Assembly (NCBI GenBank): GCA_037968815.1 | Contig: JBBKWF010000006.1 | Location: 124,001 to 188,000 of the forward strand | DNA length: 64,000 nt | Origin: Pseudopedobacter sp037968815 | GTDB lineage: Bacteria; Bacteroidota; Bacteroidia; Sphingobacteriales; Sphingobacteriaceae | Direction: 5' to 3' | In this document: positions 34,815-43,391 of the stretch, piece after piece | Layout of the letters: the number at the start of each line of letters is the position of its first letter | Position numbering within the stretch: position 1 is the first letter of the stretch | Program-made: the position numbers and the translations under genes | Notes under the pieces: model-generated | What the model was told of the DNA's origin: nothing | Databases searched by the model: none | The model's input: only the letters and a program-made list of their open reading frames with translations

Positions 34815-35717
34815 ATGAAACCACTACTTCTAAAGATTCCTTTATCTGTTGATCAATCTTTTCGGGTAAAAACAACTATCTCGAAACAATTTTACAATCA
34901 ATGGCACTATCACTCAGAAGTAGAGTTGATTTTGATTGTAGAAGGCTCAGGAACTGCTTTAATTGGCGACAGTGTTGTGAATATTAGGAGTGGTGATGTT
35001 TTACTGATTGGCGCTAATCTTCCTCACATGTTTAGAAGCGACGTAGAGCAAGACGACAACGCAATCACAGAAATTCTGACTATCCATTTTCTTCCGGAGA
35101 TATTTGAAGCTTTTTTAAGCCTCCCGGAGAACGACTCGATTGCTCGTCTCTTGGAAAAAGCCTTGGTAGGAACTTCGGTGAGAGGGGAAACCAGAAAAAG
35201 AGTAACTGAGCTCATGCAGGGCATTAACTATATTTACAAAACCATGCGTTTGGTTTCCTTATTAGAAATTTTGAACGTTGTTGCTAATTCTGAGGAAACC
35301 AGCCCTATCTCCAACAAATCCTTAAAACTTTATGCGAACAAACAAGACGAATCTAGATTGAATAGAATTTACCATTACACCCTGAACAATTTTACCCGAA
35401 AAATCACACTGGCAGAGATAGCCAACGTAATCCACATGGCACCTCACTCCTTCTGTCGGTATTTCAAATCAAGAACTCAAAAACGGTATTCCCAGTTTCT
35501 TTTGGAGGTTAGGGTTGGGTATGCTTGCAAACTGCTAACAGAGTCTGACCATAGTATTGCTGTAATAGCTTATGAAAGCGGGTTTATGAATGATTCTAAT
35601 TTTAACAGGCATTTTAAATTAATTACCCATAAAACGCCTATGGAGTATAAGAAGCAATTTCATTCTGTTAAATCTTCCTCAACGGAATCTGACTATTATG
35701 GATTACTAAAAAACTGA
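34815..35717 (+). CDS. AraC-family transcriptional regulator, copy 1
   Basis: A 300-residue regulator. The N-terminal cupin-like domain (WHYHSEVELILIVEGSGTALIGD, SGDVLLIGANLPHMF) binds a small ligand. The C-terminal pair of helix-turn-helices runs from KITLAEIANVIHMAPHSFCRYFKSRT to SIAVIAYESGFMNDSNFNRHFKLITHKTPMEYKKQ. It is divergent from ppsA, with an ATACTAT motif in the shared 124-base spacer (34761-34767). The gene at 38137 encodes a similar protein of the same layout. Its targets may be ppsA, the nearby ceramidase-fold gene or the SusCD cluster. Confidence 0.9.
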   Translation: MKPLLLKIPLSVDQSFRVKTTISKQFYNQWHYHSEVELILIVEGSGTALIGDSVVNIRSGDVLLIGANLPHMFRSDVEQDDNAITEILTIHFLPEIFEAFLSLPENDSIARLLEKALVGTSVRGETRKRVTELMQGINYIYKTMRLVSLLEILNVVANSEETSPISNKSLKLYANKQDESRLNRIYHYTLNNFTRKITLAEIANVIHMAPHSFCRYFKSRTQKRYSQFLLEVRVGYACKLLTESDHSIAVIAYESGFMNDSNFNRHFKLITHKTPMEYKKQFHSVKSSSTESDYYGLLKN

Positions 35718-36038
35718 ATAAAACCAACTCTGGAGAATCCAATTCTTTATCTAGTATACAGTACATCGACACTAGCTCTACTGCTTTGAGATAACGATAA
35801 GACCATTATAGCTCTCGTCTTTATACGCTTACCCGCAACAGACTTCAATTGCTATTTTGTGATAAATATGATAGTATCTTTTATTCATCTTTCGGAAATT
35901 TTTCATCGTAAACTTCACCAAAAGAAGATGCATCAAAAGGCTTGTCATCTATAACAATAGCCGTTTTTTAGTCGACGGAGCTAAATTGGACTAATTCCAT
36001 TCTAAGCGACTGTAACAATTAGGGCAGTTATATAAACC
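35718..36038. other. Gene-free spacer with possible coding relic
   Basis: No intact gene. On the minus strand, about 35883-35964 reads TAIVIDDKPFDASSFGEVYD and ends EKFPKDE-stop, but it is preceded by in-frame stops; it may be the tail of a lost gene. An ATAGTAT motif is at 35871-35877. The family of the relic was not recognised. Confidence 0.35.
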
Positions 36039-37403
36039 TTATTCTTCATTTATCATGTCTATCAACCTTTTTTGTAAGATTGTTGCAGCGTCTTTTTGCA
36101 GATAACTCGTTCTACTTCTCCAAGTTTCATATCCACCTTTTTCAAAGGCATCTTCTGTAGGAACATAACCACAATTTCCATTTGCCATTCCGATGGTAAA
36201 GTAATTTTTTGTAGTCTGATTATTTTTAATCCACAGTCCTGTCTCCGCAAAAATTTCTGCAGCTAGCGCTCCAATTGTCCCCTTACCCAATTTAATTACA
36301 TGAACCGGAAATGAGATCTCTGATGGATACTCGTTCAATAAAACTTGTTCCCTTGCATATAAACGTTGTAATCCCTCCTCATCAATAACAAGTGTTTCAT
36401 ATTTGCTTGTTGAAACCATTTTTTTCGCTTTCTCAAGTTCTTCTGAATTAGGTTTCCTAACAGATAGATTGACCTCTTGGTAAATAACCTTCAATTCTGG
36501 ATTAGTTTCCCATTCTACTGCAGATAAAGAATCAAATACCTTCTGCGCAATATCATTACCTATCAACTTACTTTTCTCAAAATATTTGTCCGGATAATTT
36601 TCTTGCTTTATAAATTCCCATATATTAATATCACCACTAGTCCCATTACTCATGATTCCTACAAACTCAGCTCCGACACCGAGCTTTTCTTTCAAGCTTG
36701 CTGCAAAACAGCCAAAATAATCTGACGAAATTGTACCATTTCCCCAATCGCCAACATAGTGAAGAGAATAATTTGCCAAGATTGAGATCCACTCGCCTGC
36801 TAAGTTCTGAATGGCTAAATAACCAACCTCTGGATCGGTAAGAGTAGCTGGTCCCTTAATATATTTTTCGGCCCCAAAAGGATTTGTTTTAACTTCTTCT
36901 TGTTCGCCAGTTATTGGGTTCTTTGATGTATAACCATCCATGAAATAGCGACGAGAACGAACATGTTGGGGTACATCAACTCGCCCAAAGCCTATTTTTG
37001 CAGGTTGAAATTTCGCGATTGCCTGTGTTACTGCCTTTAGTATTAAACTTGGAAGACGTTTAGCGTATCCCGAATCAACAGTGCTCAGATAAGCCTCGGC
37101 AACCGAACCACCAGCGTGGGTATGTGTACTCGATATGAGAATATGTTCAAATTTAAGGCCCAAATTAGAAACAATTTCTTGCCGAATCTGGTCTACATAA
37201 AATTTTGGCATTGCACAAATATCAACTACTACGATAACCACAGTTAGATTTTGACTTCGCAATACCACTGCTTTTGCATGCAGTGGGTCGTGAATATAAT
37301 TGGCATAATGCGCTCTAAAATCTCCATTTATAACAGTACCCAATGGCGGAGTAATATCAACTTGGGCTACGCCTGCTTCTAGTTTGTATGGTTTAAACTC
37401 CAT
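36039..37403 (-). CDS. Neutral/alkaline ceramidase N-domain protein, cytosolic type
   Basis: A 454-residue protein matching the N-terminal catalytic domain of the neutral/alkaline non-lysosomal ceramidase family. AGVAQVDITPPLG is the start of the fold. ISSTHTHAGG contains zinc-binding His residues and the H-T-H-x-G-G motif, and GIMSNGTSGDINIW is the conserved catalytic loop. It has no signal peptide and lacks the C-terminal Ig-like domain of true ceramidases (650-700 residues). Short members like this are common near sugar-catabolic genes and may act on something other than ceramide. It stands alone, between two AraC genes. Confidence 0.8.
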   Translation of the reverse strand: MEFKPYKLEAGVAQVDITPPLGTVINGDFRAHYANYIHDPLHAKAVVLRSQNLTVVIVVVDICAMPKFYVDQIRQEIVSNLGLKFEHILISSTHTHAGGSVAEAYLSTVDSGYAKRLPSLILKAVTQAIAKFQPAKIGFGRVDVPQHVRSRRYFMDGYTSKNPITGEQEEVKTNPFGAEKYIKGPATLTDPEVGYLAIQNLAGEWISILANYSLHYVGDWGNGTISSDYFGCFAASLKEKLGVGAEFVGIMSNGTSGDINIWEFIKQENYPDKYFEKSKLIGNDIAQKVFDSLSAVEWETNPELKVIYQEVNLSVRKPNSEELEKAKKMVSTSKYETLVIDEEGLQRLYAREQVLLNEYPSEISFPVHVIKLGKGTIGALAAEIFAETGLWIKNNQTTKNYFTIGMANGNCGYVPTEDAFEKGGYETWRSRTSYLQKDAATILQKRLIDMINEE

Positions 37404-38136
37404 GCTTTTCTAATAAAATTAAGTGATTTTGATTAAATACTTTGTTACATCAATTTTTAGATAACCGTCATTGCTTTACATTCCCTGATATTTATAGATT
37501 GTTAAATGCCGTCATATTAATTACATGGTTTAATTAATGTTGTAAAGATATAACTGCAAATCACCCAAATTAACAATCCGACCATAAAGCGAGACATAAA
37601 CAGTCTCAATAAAGAATATAGTAACTTAATATACAACTCATTTCGCTATTATTTCATTTTATATCAACAACTTCATTGCATAAAATTAGATTGCGATCTG
37701 GTAAGCAAACCTGTATTTTACTTACCAATATCCCAAAAGTAAAGGAAGATTCGTTTCTTGTATATTACTTTTAGTTACATTTCTAATACTATTTTTCACT
37801 AAACATTTTATCAAATAAAAGTGGAAGAATTTAAGTTGGAATACTTAACAATGTGTTGGTTTTAAAATCAGAACCCTATACACAAGTGTTTTTTATGAAA
37901 AATAGTATCGAAGCTACTCTTCTCAAATTAGAAGAAATTAATGTCCCCCTTTTGAATAAAGCAAACAAAAGTCGCTTAAAGTTGATGAATTAAAACAATT
38001 TCCGGACAACTTATTGGCAAGATAGTCACGAACATGATATACTATTATTATTTTATGATACTATTTTACTATAATTCATTTTTTTTTTTTAATTTGAATA
38101 CATTCAGTAATTAGAAAACTCTAACAAGATTTAAAG
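37404..38136. other. Long regulatory/relic spacer before the second AraC gene
   Basis: No intact gene. It holds the ~65-bp element at 37739-37805 and three ATACTAT motifs (37786-37792; 37902-37908 on the minus strand, sharing 13 bases ATACTATTTTTCA with the first; 38058-38064). A 32-codon frame at 37895-37993 (MKNSIEATLLKLEEINVPLL) has no recognised relatives and may be debris. The spacing fits a large control region for the AraC gene. Confidence 0.5.
37739..37805 (+). repeat. Conserved ~65-bp element, copy 1
   Basis: It shares with 58886-58949 (minus strand) the ordered blocks GTAAAG, GTTT, ACTTTTAGTT, TTCTAATACTAT and TTTCA-TAA-CA, with short indels between. It faces the AraC gene at 38137. 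The two copies form a distant inverted pair around the 38-58.9 kb cluster. It could be a shared regulatory region or a duplicated fragment. Confidence 0.6.
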
Positions 38137-39057
38137 ATGAAACCAGTTGAAATGCGATTTGCAAAAGACTTCGATAAGTCTTTTATAGTATTTAGAGAGA
38201 ATTGTAAAAGCTTCCCCTGCCCATGGCATTTTCATCCAGAATATGAATTGGTTCTGGTAAACAAAAGTTCTGGTTCTAGAATGGTCGGCGATCATATTGG
38301 TCATTTTAACGAAGGTGACTTAGTTATCATGGGACCTAAAATTCCGCATGTTTGGGTAAGCGATGATAAATACACCAAAGGTTTGGCTAAAACCAATGCA
38401 GATGCTATTGTAATTCATTTTTTGGATGATTTTTTAGGAGAAGGATTTTTTCAGATTCCAGAAATGGAAAATATCAGAAACTTCTTAAAGCTATCTAACC
38501 ATGGAATTGTGATTAATGGTGAAGCCAAAAAGCAAATCGGGCAGCTGATGAAAAGCATGCTAGCGATGAATGGCATTCAACGTTTAGCGGCCTTGATACA
38601 AATCTTTGACATATTAGTTTCCAACACAGAATATGAGCTTTTAGCCAGTCCAGGGTTTGTACAAAATTCACATTTACACTGTTCGGATCGTTTCAGTAAA
38701 GTAACAGAATATATTTTAAGAAACTTCCATAACGAAATCACTCTTCCAGAAATTGCTTCGGTAGCAAATATGGCTGTTACTACCTTCTGCAACTTCTTTA
38801 AGGAACACTATCGTCAAACTTTTATTGAATATTTAAATAAAGTAAGAATTGGTTACGCATGTAAACTTTTATATGAAGAGAAACAGAATATAGTAGAAAT
38901 TGCCTATGCATGTGGCTTCAATAACTTAGCCAACTTTAACCGTCAGTTTAGAAAATTGAAAAATATGACGCCAAGCGAATATAGAAGAACATCAGAAATG
39001 GGTGATATTCTTTATGAAGATAATAATCCTCAGATTGCTATGAGGAATGCTGGGTAG
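38137..39057 (+). CDS. AraC-family transcriptional regulator, copy 2
   Basis: A 306-residue regulator with the same plan as the one at 34815. A cupin-like sensor (WHFHPEYELVLVNKSSGSRMVGDH, EGDLVIMGPKIPHVW) precedes two helix-turn-helices (EITLPEIASVANMAVTTFCNFFKEHYRQTF and NIVEIAYACGFNNLANFNRQFRKLKNMTPSEYRR). Similarity across both domains suggests old paralogy. Three ATACTAT motifs and a conserved element precede it, suggesting autoregulation. It is the closest regulator to the SusCD unit, so it is the best candidate to control it. Confidence 0.9.
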   Translation: MKPVEMRFAKDFDKSFIVFRENCKSFPCPWHFHPEYELVLVNKSSGSRMVGDHIGHFNEGDLVIMGPKIPHVWVSDDKYTKGLAKTNADAIVIHFLDDFLGEGFFQIPEMENIRNFLKLSNHGIVINGEAKKQIGQLMKSMLAMNGIQRLAALIQIFDILVSNTEYELLASPGFVQNSHLHCSDRFSKVTEYILRNFHNEITLPEIASVANMAVTTFCNFFKEHYRQTFIEYLNKVRIGYACKLLYEEKQNIVEIAYACGFNNLANFNRQFRKLKNMTPSEYRRTSEMGDILYEDNNPQIAMRNAG

Positions 39058-39538
39058 TCAATACTCAATTTTTGCCTCAACTAAAAGATATTTTTAAAAT
39101 ATACGAGGCAGCATTTACAGGATGACTACATTAATCCCCTCACCACTCAAAATGAGTATAAGCAATAAACCGCACTCAATGGGAAGCTAGTTGAAACTCA
39201 CAAAAAAGCAACCAAATAGAAAGCGTGGAGTATTTAGAATTTCTAAAAATGTCCACTTCAAAACCAGTCAGTTATAAGATTTGGGAGAGAAATAGGGCTC
39301 AAGTTATTCACCAATTTGTTGAAAGCTACGATCTCTACTTTAAAATCATCGCCTCAACCCGATAAAAACTAGGAACACTCATCTTTCCTAAATTCTTTAT
39401 CGTTTAAAAAAGGTATTTCAACAAAAGACAAAGGCGTTAAACGGGGAGTAAGAGCTTATCCAATTGGGGTTACAACAAATGACCCACAAGCCAAAAAAAC
39501 AGATTTGGCAACGTGAGTATTTTCCTAAGCTCAACTAA
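39058..39538. other. Gene-free spacer
   Basis: No recognisable gene. A 38-codon frame at 39249-39365 (MSTSKPVSYKIWERNRAQVI...) and downstream open stretches broken by stops look like decayed coding DNA of unknown origin. It separates the plus-strand AraC gene from the minus-strand peptidase gene, so transcripts converge here, but no terminator hairpin was evident. Confidence 0.4.
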
Positions 39539-40936
39539 TTACTTTCTCTGTATCCCATAATTATCAATCAGATATACTAAGCTCGTCATGGCTCCTGCGC
39601 CTAATTCCAACTCTCTTTTATTTACCTCTTCAAAAACATCTTTTGCAGAATGGTGTAGATCAAAATAGCGCTGAGAATCTGGTCTATAGCCAATTAAGAC
39701 CGCTGTATTCAGTTTCCGGAGAGGTTCAATATCAACACCGCCACCACCTGCTTGTAATCTACCTGCTAAGTAAGGAGCTAAAAGTTTCTTCCAATTTGCA
39801 TTAATATAAATTAAACCTTCTTTAGAAATATCCTGAAAGTTAAAGCCTCTAGGCGTAAAAGCACCTCCATCTGCCTCTATAGCAGCAATATGCACTTCGT
39901 TTTTCTCTTTAGCTTCATCAGCATATTTTTGTCCACCCCGAGCTCCGTTCTCTTCGTTCATAAACATCACCGCTCTAATGCTATGTTTCGGCTTCATGTT
40001 TAAGCTTTTATAAATTCTTAAAACCTCCAAGCTTTGTACTACTCCAGCACCATCGTCATGTGCTCCTTCTGCTAAATCCCACGAATCTAAATGCCCACCA
40101 ACAGTAATAAATTCATTTGGTTTATCAGTACCCGTAATTTCGCCGACTACATTATATGATTTTACATCTGGTAGCAACTCACAATTCTGTTTAAAATAAA
40201 ACTCTATTTCTGGTTGTTTCCTCTGCCTTAGTAAATCACTCAACTGATTTGCCGCATTGGTAGATATTGCTGCTGCAGGTATTTTCGCCTCCCCTTCTTT
40301 AAAGATGGTAGTGCCGGTATGCGGAAAATCATCTAAGCTTTGGGTTAATGACCTAACGAGAACACCAACAGCACCTAATTTAGCTGCCAAAGCAGGTCCT
40401 TTGAACCGTTGAGCTCCGGCAGCGCTATAAGCTTTGCCAGGACTTATAAAACGTGGGTCAAATGATCCGTTAAAAAAAACTATTTTACCCATGACAGCTT
40501 TAGTGCCTAATGCCGTGAGTTCTTCTAAACTTTTAACCTCTATTACTTTTGCTTGTATTCCTTTTTCAGGTGTCGGTGGTGACATGCCTATTGCACATAC
40601 GGGCACATCAATCCTATTCTTTCCGTCAATAATTCTTGCAATTTCTTTTTTACCACGCACCCAATGTGGCACCATACATTCTTGCAAGTATACCTTATCA
40701 AAACCATACTCTGTCATTATGGTTTTGCCCCACTCCACGGATTTTTGCGCTCCTGAAGAACCACTTAAGCGGGGTCCAATTTCCTTACATAAATACCTTA
40801 AATTTTCATAAGTATGACCGTTAACTAATGCTTCATCATATATTTTTCTGATTATTAACGAATCTTGGGCATTTGAAGAGAACACAATTGAAAATAAAAA
40901 AATAAAAAATAAAATCGGTCGAAATAGCTTAATCAT
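39539..40936 (-). CDS. Exported M28 family zinc peptidase
   Basis: A 465-residue protein with a signal peptide (MIKLFRPILFFIFLFSIVFSSNAQ), a protease-associated insert (about residues 130-240) and an M28 catalytic domain. Zinc ligands are visible in GGHLDSWDLAEGAHDDGAG (His, Asp), FMNEENGARGG (Glu), IEADGG (Asp) and DLHHSAKDVF (His). These are aminopeptidases or carboxypeptidases acting in the periplasm. It ends the minus-strand SusCD unit, about 90 bases after the fasciclin gene, and may trim peptides released from a glycoprotein or peptidoglycan-like substrate. Confidence 0.9.
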   Translation of the reverse strand: MIKLFRPILFFIFLFSIVFSSNAQDSLIIRKIYDEALVNGHTYENLRYLCKEIGPRLSGSSGAQKSVEWGKTIMTEYGFDKVYLQECMVPHWVRGKKEIARIIDGKNRIDVPVCAIGMSPPTPEKGIQAKVIEVKSLEELTALGTKAVMGKIVFFNGSFDPRFISPGKAYSAAGAQRFKGPALAAKLGAVGVLVRSLTQSLDDFPHTGTTIFKEGEAKIPAAAISTNAANQLSDLLRQRKQPEIEFYFKQNCELLPDVKSYNVVGEITGTDKPNEFITVGGHLDSWDLAEGAHDDGAGVVQSLEVLRIYKSLNMKPKHSIRAVMFMNEENGARGGQKYADEAKEKNEVHIAAIEADGGAFTPRGFNFQDISKEGLIYINANWKKLLAPYLAGRLQAGGGGVDIEPLRKLNTAVLIGYRPDSQRYFDLHHSAKDVFEEVNKRELELGAGAMTSLVYLIDNYGIQRK

Positions 40937-41026
40937 ATTTTTTTATTTAAAATAACTTTCTAAAGTATAATGTTGGGCTATTAAATTTATAATGCTTCAA
41001 TAACTCGGTTCGGTAAGTTATAAATA

Positions 41027-42460
41027 TTATGGCTTCAACACTGTTCCAATGATATTCAACAACCCATTGGTAGTGATGACATTCTGTGAAATAACATCTA
41101 TGGTATTAACATTACCCTTTCCTTTTATTTTAAAACCACCATTAATCAAGAAAGTAATCGAGTTTACTACTTCAGTCCCTATTTCGTCTTTTGTTATCAA
41201 CAAGGTTGGACCCGATCCATTCTCTATGTAATTGATATTGTTTGCTCTCTTGAGAATCAAATGGAACTTCACAGTCTCAGCCAAAACAGCAGGATTTGAC
41301 GCATTGACATCAGCTACCGATTCATATCCCCCAGCTATCATCCCTGCATTGGTCACAGCAAAAACTGTATAGGATTTTAAAGGATCACTCAATAAAGTTT
41401 CGTAATTAACACCACCTGTAACTTCCGAGGCTTTTTTCAACATTGCCGCAAAGATGGTCAAATTGGCATCGCTCTTAATTCTATCTAGTGTACTTGTAGC
41501 GATTGGTGTGGGCAACAGTCTCGATACGGTATGCACTATGCCGTTGTCTGCCTTAATATTTGAAGCAATACCGTTTCCGAATTTAATTCCATCCGCATAA
41601 GAATAGGTTGTTCGGAAAAGTCTGCTTTTATCAAAATAAATTTTCTGACCACTTATCGCACTTATAGCTGTGCTGTCTATCTGGGTGGTAAACTTTGCAC
41701 CGTCAATCAAATGATTCTTCAGAATCGCTTCCAAAGTGGACGGGGAAGCCGCACTAACAGCCGCTTCTGTAGCATATCCAGCATCTTTCCAAGCTCCATT
41801 ATTCGGCAAGAAAAACGTATATGGCACACTGCCAGTTAAAAGGTTGGTGAAGTTCGTGTTACCTGTACTCGCCTGTGTAATGGCCGCTATAGATATGGTA
41901 AATTGGGAGTTTGAAGTAGTGTGCGTATAAGCGGTAATCGCGTCCAGCATGGTCGGCTTGGTTACAATAATTTTATTAATAAGGTTAACAGAACCATTTG
42001 TGGTTTCCTGATCTGAGTTTGTGATATCGCCCCCGTCAACATAGCTCGAGTTTGCTATACGCTCCAATAATATCTTTTGATTCGATAACGTTGTTTTTTC
42101 TTCTGATGTAGTCAGATTTTTGATGTCGGTTTTGCCGGCGACAATATGGTTCTTAACCAATGTGGTTAAATCAGCAATCGGCATCTCCTGTAAAACAGCT
42201 ATTGGGTAGCCAGAGTTGATAAACGCACTGTTTGTAGGTAAAAAAACTGTATAATCTCCACCTCCGTCTAACAGTTCTGCCAAATCTGCTCTTTCTAGGG
42301 CGTATCTAAAAGCAGAGACATTTAAGTCCTGTTTAATCATTTCGTAGGCACTTACCCTTTCGGAAGGATAATCATAGGAGGACAGTTTCTTACACGACAT
42401 AAGGTTAACTGACATAAGGACCGAGAGGATAACTATTATTAATTTTGCGTTTCTTTTCAT
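41027..42460 (-). CDS. Fasciclin-domain lipoprotein, three FAS1 repeats
   Basis: A 477-residue surface lipoprotein. The signal ends SVNLMSC (lipid on Cys23), followed by KKLSSYDYPS. Three FAS1 domains follow, about residues 38-170, 171-315 and 317-477, each with the YTVFLPTN or YTFFLPNN or YTVFAVTN strand and an LKNHLI/VKNHIV/VKFHLI helix. FAS1 domains bind proteins or glycans and mediate adhesion. It lies 20 bases after the DUF5017 gene in the SusCD run, so it is probably an accessory surface glycan-binding protein of that system. Confidence 0.85.
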   Translation of the reverse strand: MKRNAKLIIVILSVLMSVNLMSCKKLSSYDYPSERVSAYEMIKQDLNVSAFRYALERADLAELLDGGGDYTVFLPTNSAFINSGYPIAVLQEMPIADLTTLVKNHIVAGKTDIKNLTTSEEKTTLSNQKILLERIANSSYVDGGDITNSDQETTNGSVNLINKIIVTKPTMLDAITAYTHTTSNSQFTISIAAITQASTGNTNFTNLLTGSVPYTFFLPNNGAWKDAGYATEAAVSAASPSTLEAILKNHLIDGAKFTTQIDSTAISAISGQKIYFDKSRLFRTTYSYADGIKFGNGIASNIKADNGIVHTVSRLLPTPIATSTLDRIKSDANLTIFAAMLKKASEVTGGVNYETLLSDPLKSYTVFAVTNAGMIAGGYESVADVNASNPAVLAETVKFHLILKRANNINYIENGSGPTLLITKDEIGTEVVNSITFLINGGFKIKGKGNVNTIDVISQNVITTNGLLNIIGTVLKP

Positions 42461-42480
42461 AACGTTCTTCTAAATTTTGA

Positions 42481-43374
42481 TTACTGAACAGTAATGGTGA
42501 ATTCTTTTAAAGACCTCTTGATATCATCAATGTCAGAGTTTATCGCTTCAAACGTGACCGTGTAAATGCCTGCTTTGCTAAAACCACTGAACTCATATGA
42601 TTTAACAGAAGAAGTGGGGTTAGGTTTGATATTCACCCCAAAGCTACGTTGCACACGGTCTAGTTGCAGGGGTTCGGTAATTAGCCAATCCTCATTGTCA
42701 ACTCCGTATGCTACACTTCCAACCATCCGGGCTTGTGTGGTATTGTAAGACCAAATTTTATCTCCAGCTACACTGATTGCTCCCCACGATATATTCGAAG
42801 ATTTTGCAATTGAGGCCACACTCCCATCCGCTAAATTGTTATCGATTTCCATATTTTTGACTGCCCATATTGGTTGTGAATTCCGTCCCTCTTTACCTAT
42901 ATACTTGAAAGCTATATAAAGAGGAATACCTTCTTGTTGCAAATCGCTAAGGTCTATCGACCCGGAAGGAGTATTATCGATCCCTTCAGAAAGCATTGCT
43001 CTTGATGTAATATCCGTCCATGTTGCTTTTTGCAGGTTTTCTACATCATAGGTGCCAGAAAAATCTGTGGAGACCATTAGGCTCAAAGAATTATCCTGTG
43101 GCGCATTCTGCCTGTAAGTATTGAACTGCAGGGTCGGTGTACCATCTACCCTAAACCGTTCGCGGAACTCATATTCATTTCCGCTCTCTCCAGAGTAAAA
43201 AGTAATCAGCTCCGCACCTCCAGTAATACCGAATGTGATAGGTTCATCCACGGTATAAACTTTCTGGTCAAAAGTAATATCGAATTTAGGGGCTTCCACC
43301 TCTTTTTTGCAGGATAGGGTTAGCAAAGAACCAACCATACCACATGCTATTGTAAATTTTAAATATCTGTCCAT
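42481..43374 (-). CDS. DUF5017 surface lipoprotein
   Basis: A lipoprotein of about 297 residues. The chosen start, Met at 43374 (MDRYLKFTIACGMVGSLL), gives a compact signal with lipobox LTLSC. The open frame itself reaches 43398 and would overlap susD by seven bases. KFDITFDQKVYTVDEPITFGITGGAELITFYSGESGNEYEFRERFR is the DUF5017 signature, a PKD-like fold seen in SusCD loci. The remainder (AIFSW-type WGAISVAGDKIWSYN) is a jelly-roll-like ligand domain. Likely a SusE-position surface glycan-binding protein. Confidence 0.8.
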   Translation of the reverse strand: MDRYLKFTIACGMVGSLLTLSCKKEVEAPKFDITFDQKVYTVDEPITFGITGGAELITFYSGESGNEYEFRERFRVDGTPTLQFNTYRQNAPQDNSLSLMVSTDFSGTYDVENLQKATWTDITSRAMLSEGIDNTPSGSIDLSDLQQEGIPLYIAFKYIGKEGRNSQPIWAVKNMEIDNNLADGSVASIAKSSNISWGAISVAGDKIWSYNTTQARMVGSVAYGVDNEDWLITEPLQLDRVQRSFGVNIKPNPTSSVKSYEFSGFSKAGIYTVTFEAINSDIDDIKRSLKEFTITVQ

Positions 43375-43391
43375 GTTTATCTTGCTAAGTG

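Noticed and set aside
37895..37993. A 32-codon frame as a leader peptide of the AraC gene
   Set aside because: It ends over 140 bases before the gene and shows no codon run or attenuator; it is more likely debris in a regulatory spacer.
39249..39365. A 38-codon frame as a small gene
   Set aside because: It has no recognised relatives, ribosome-binding site or conserved context, and it sits among stop-broken frames.
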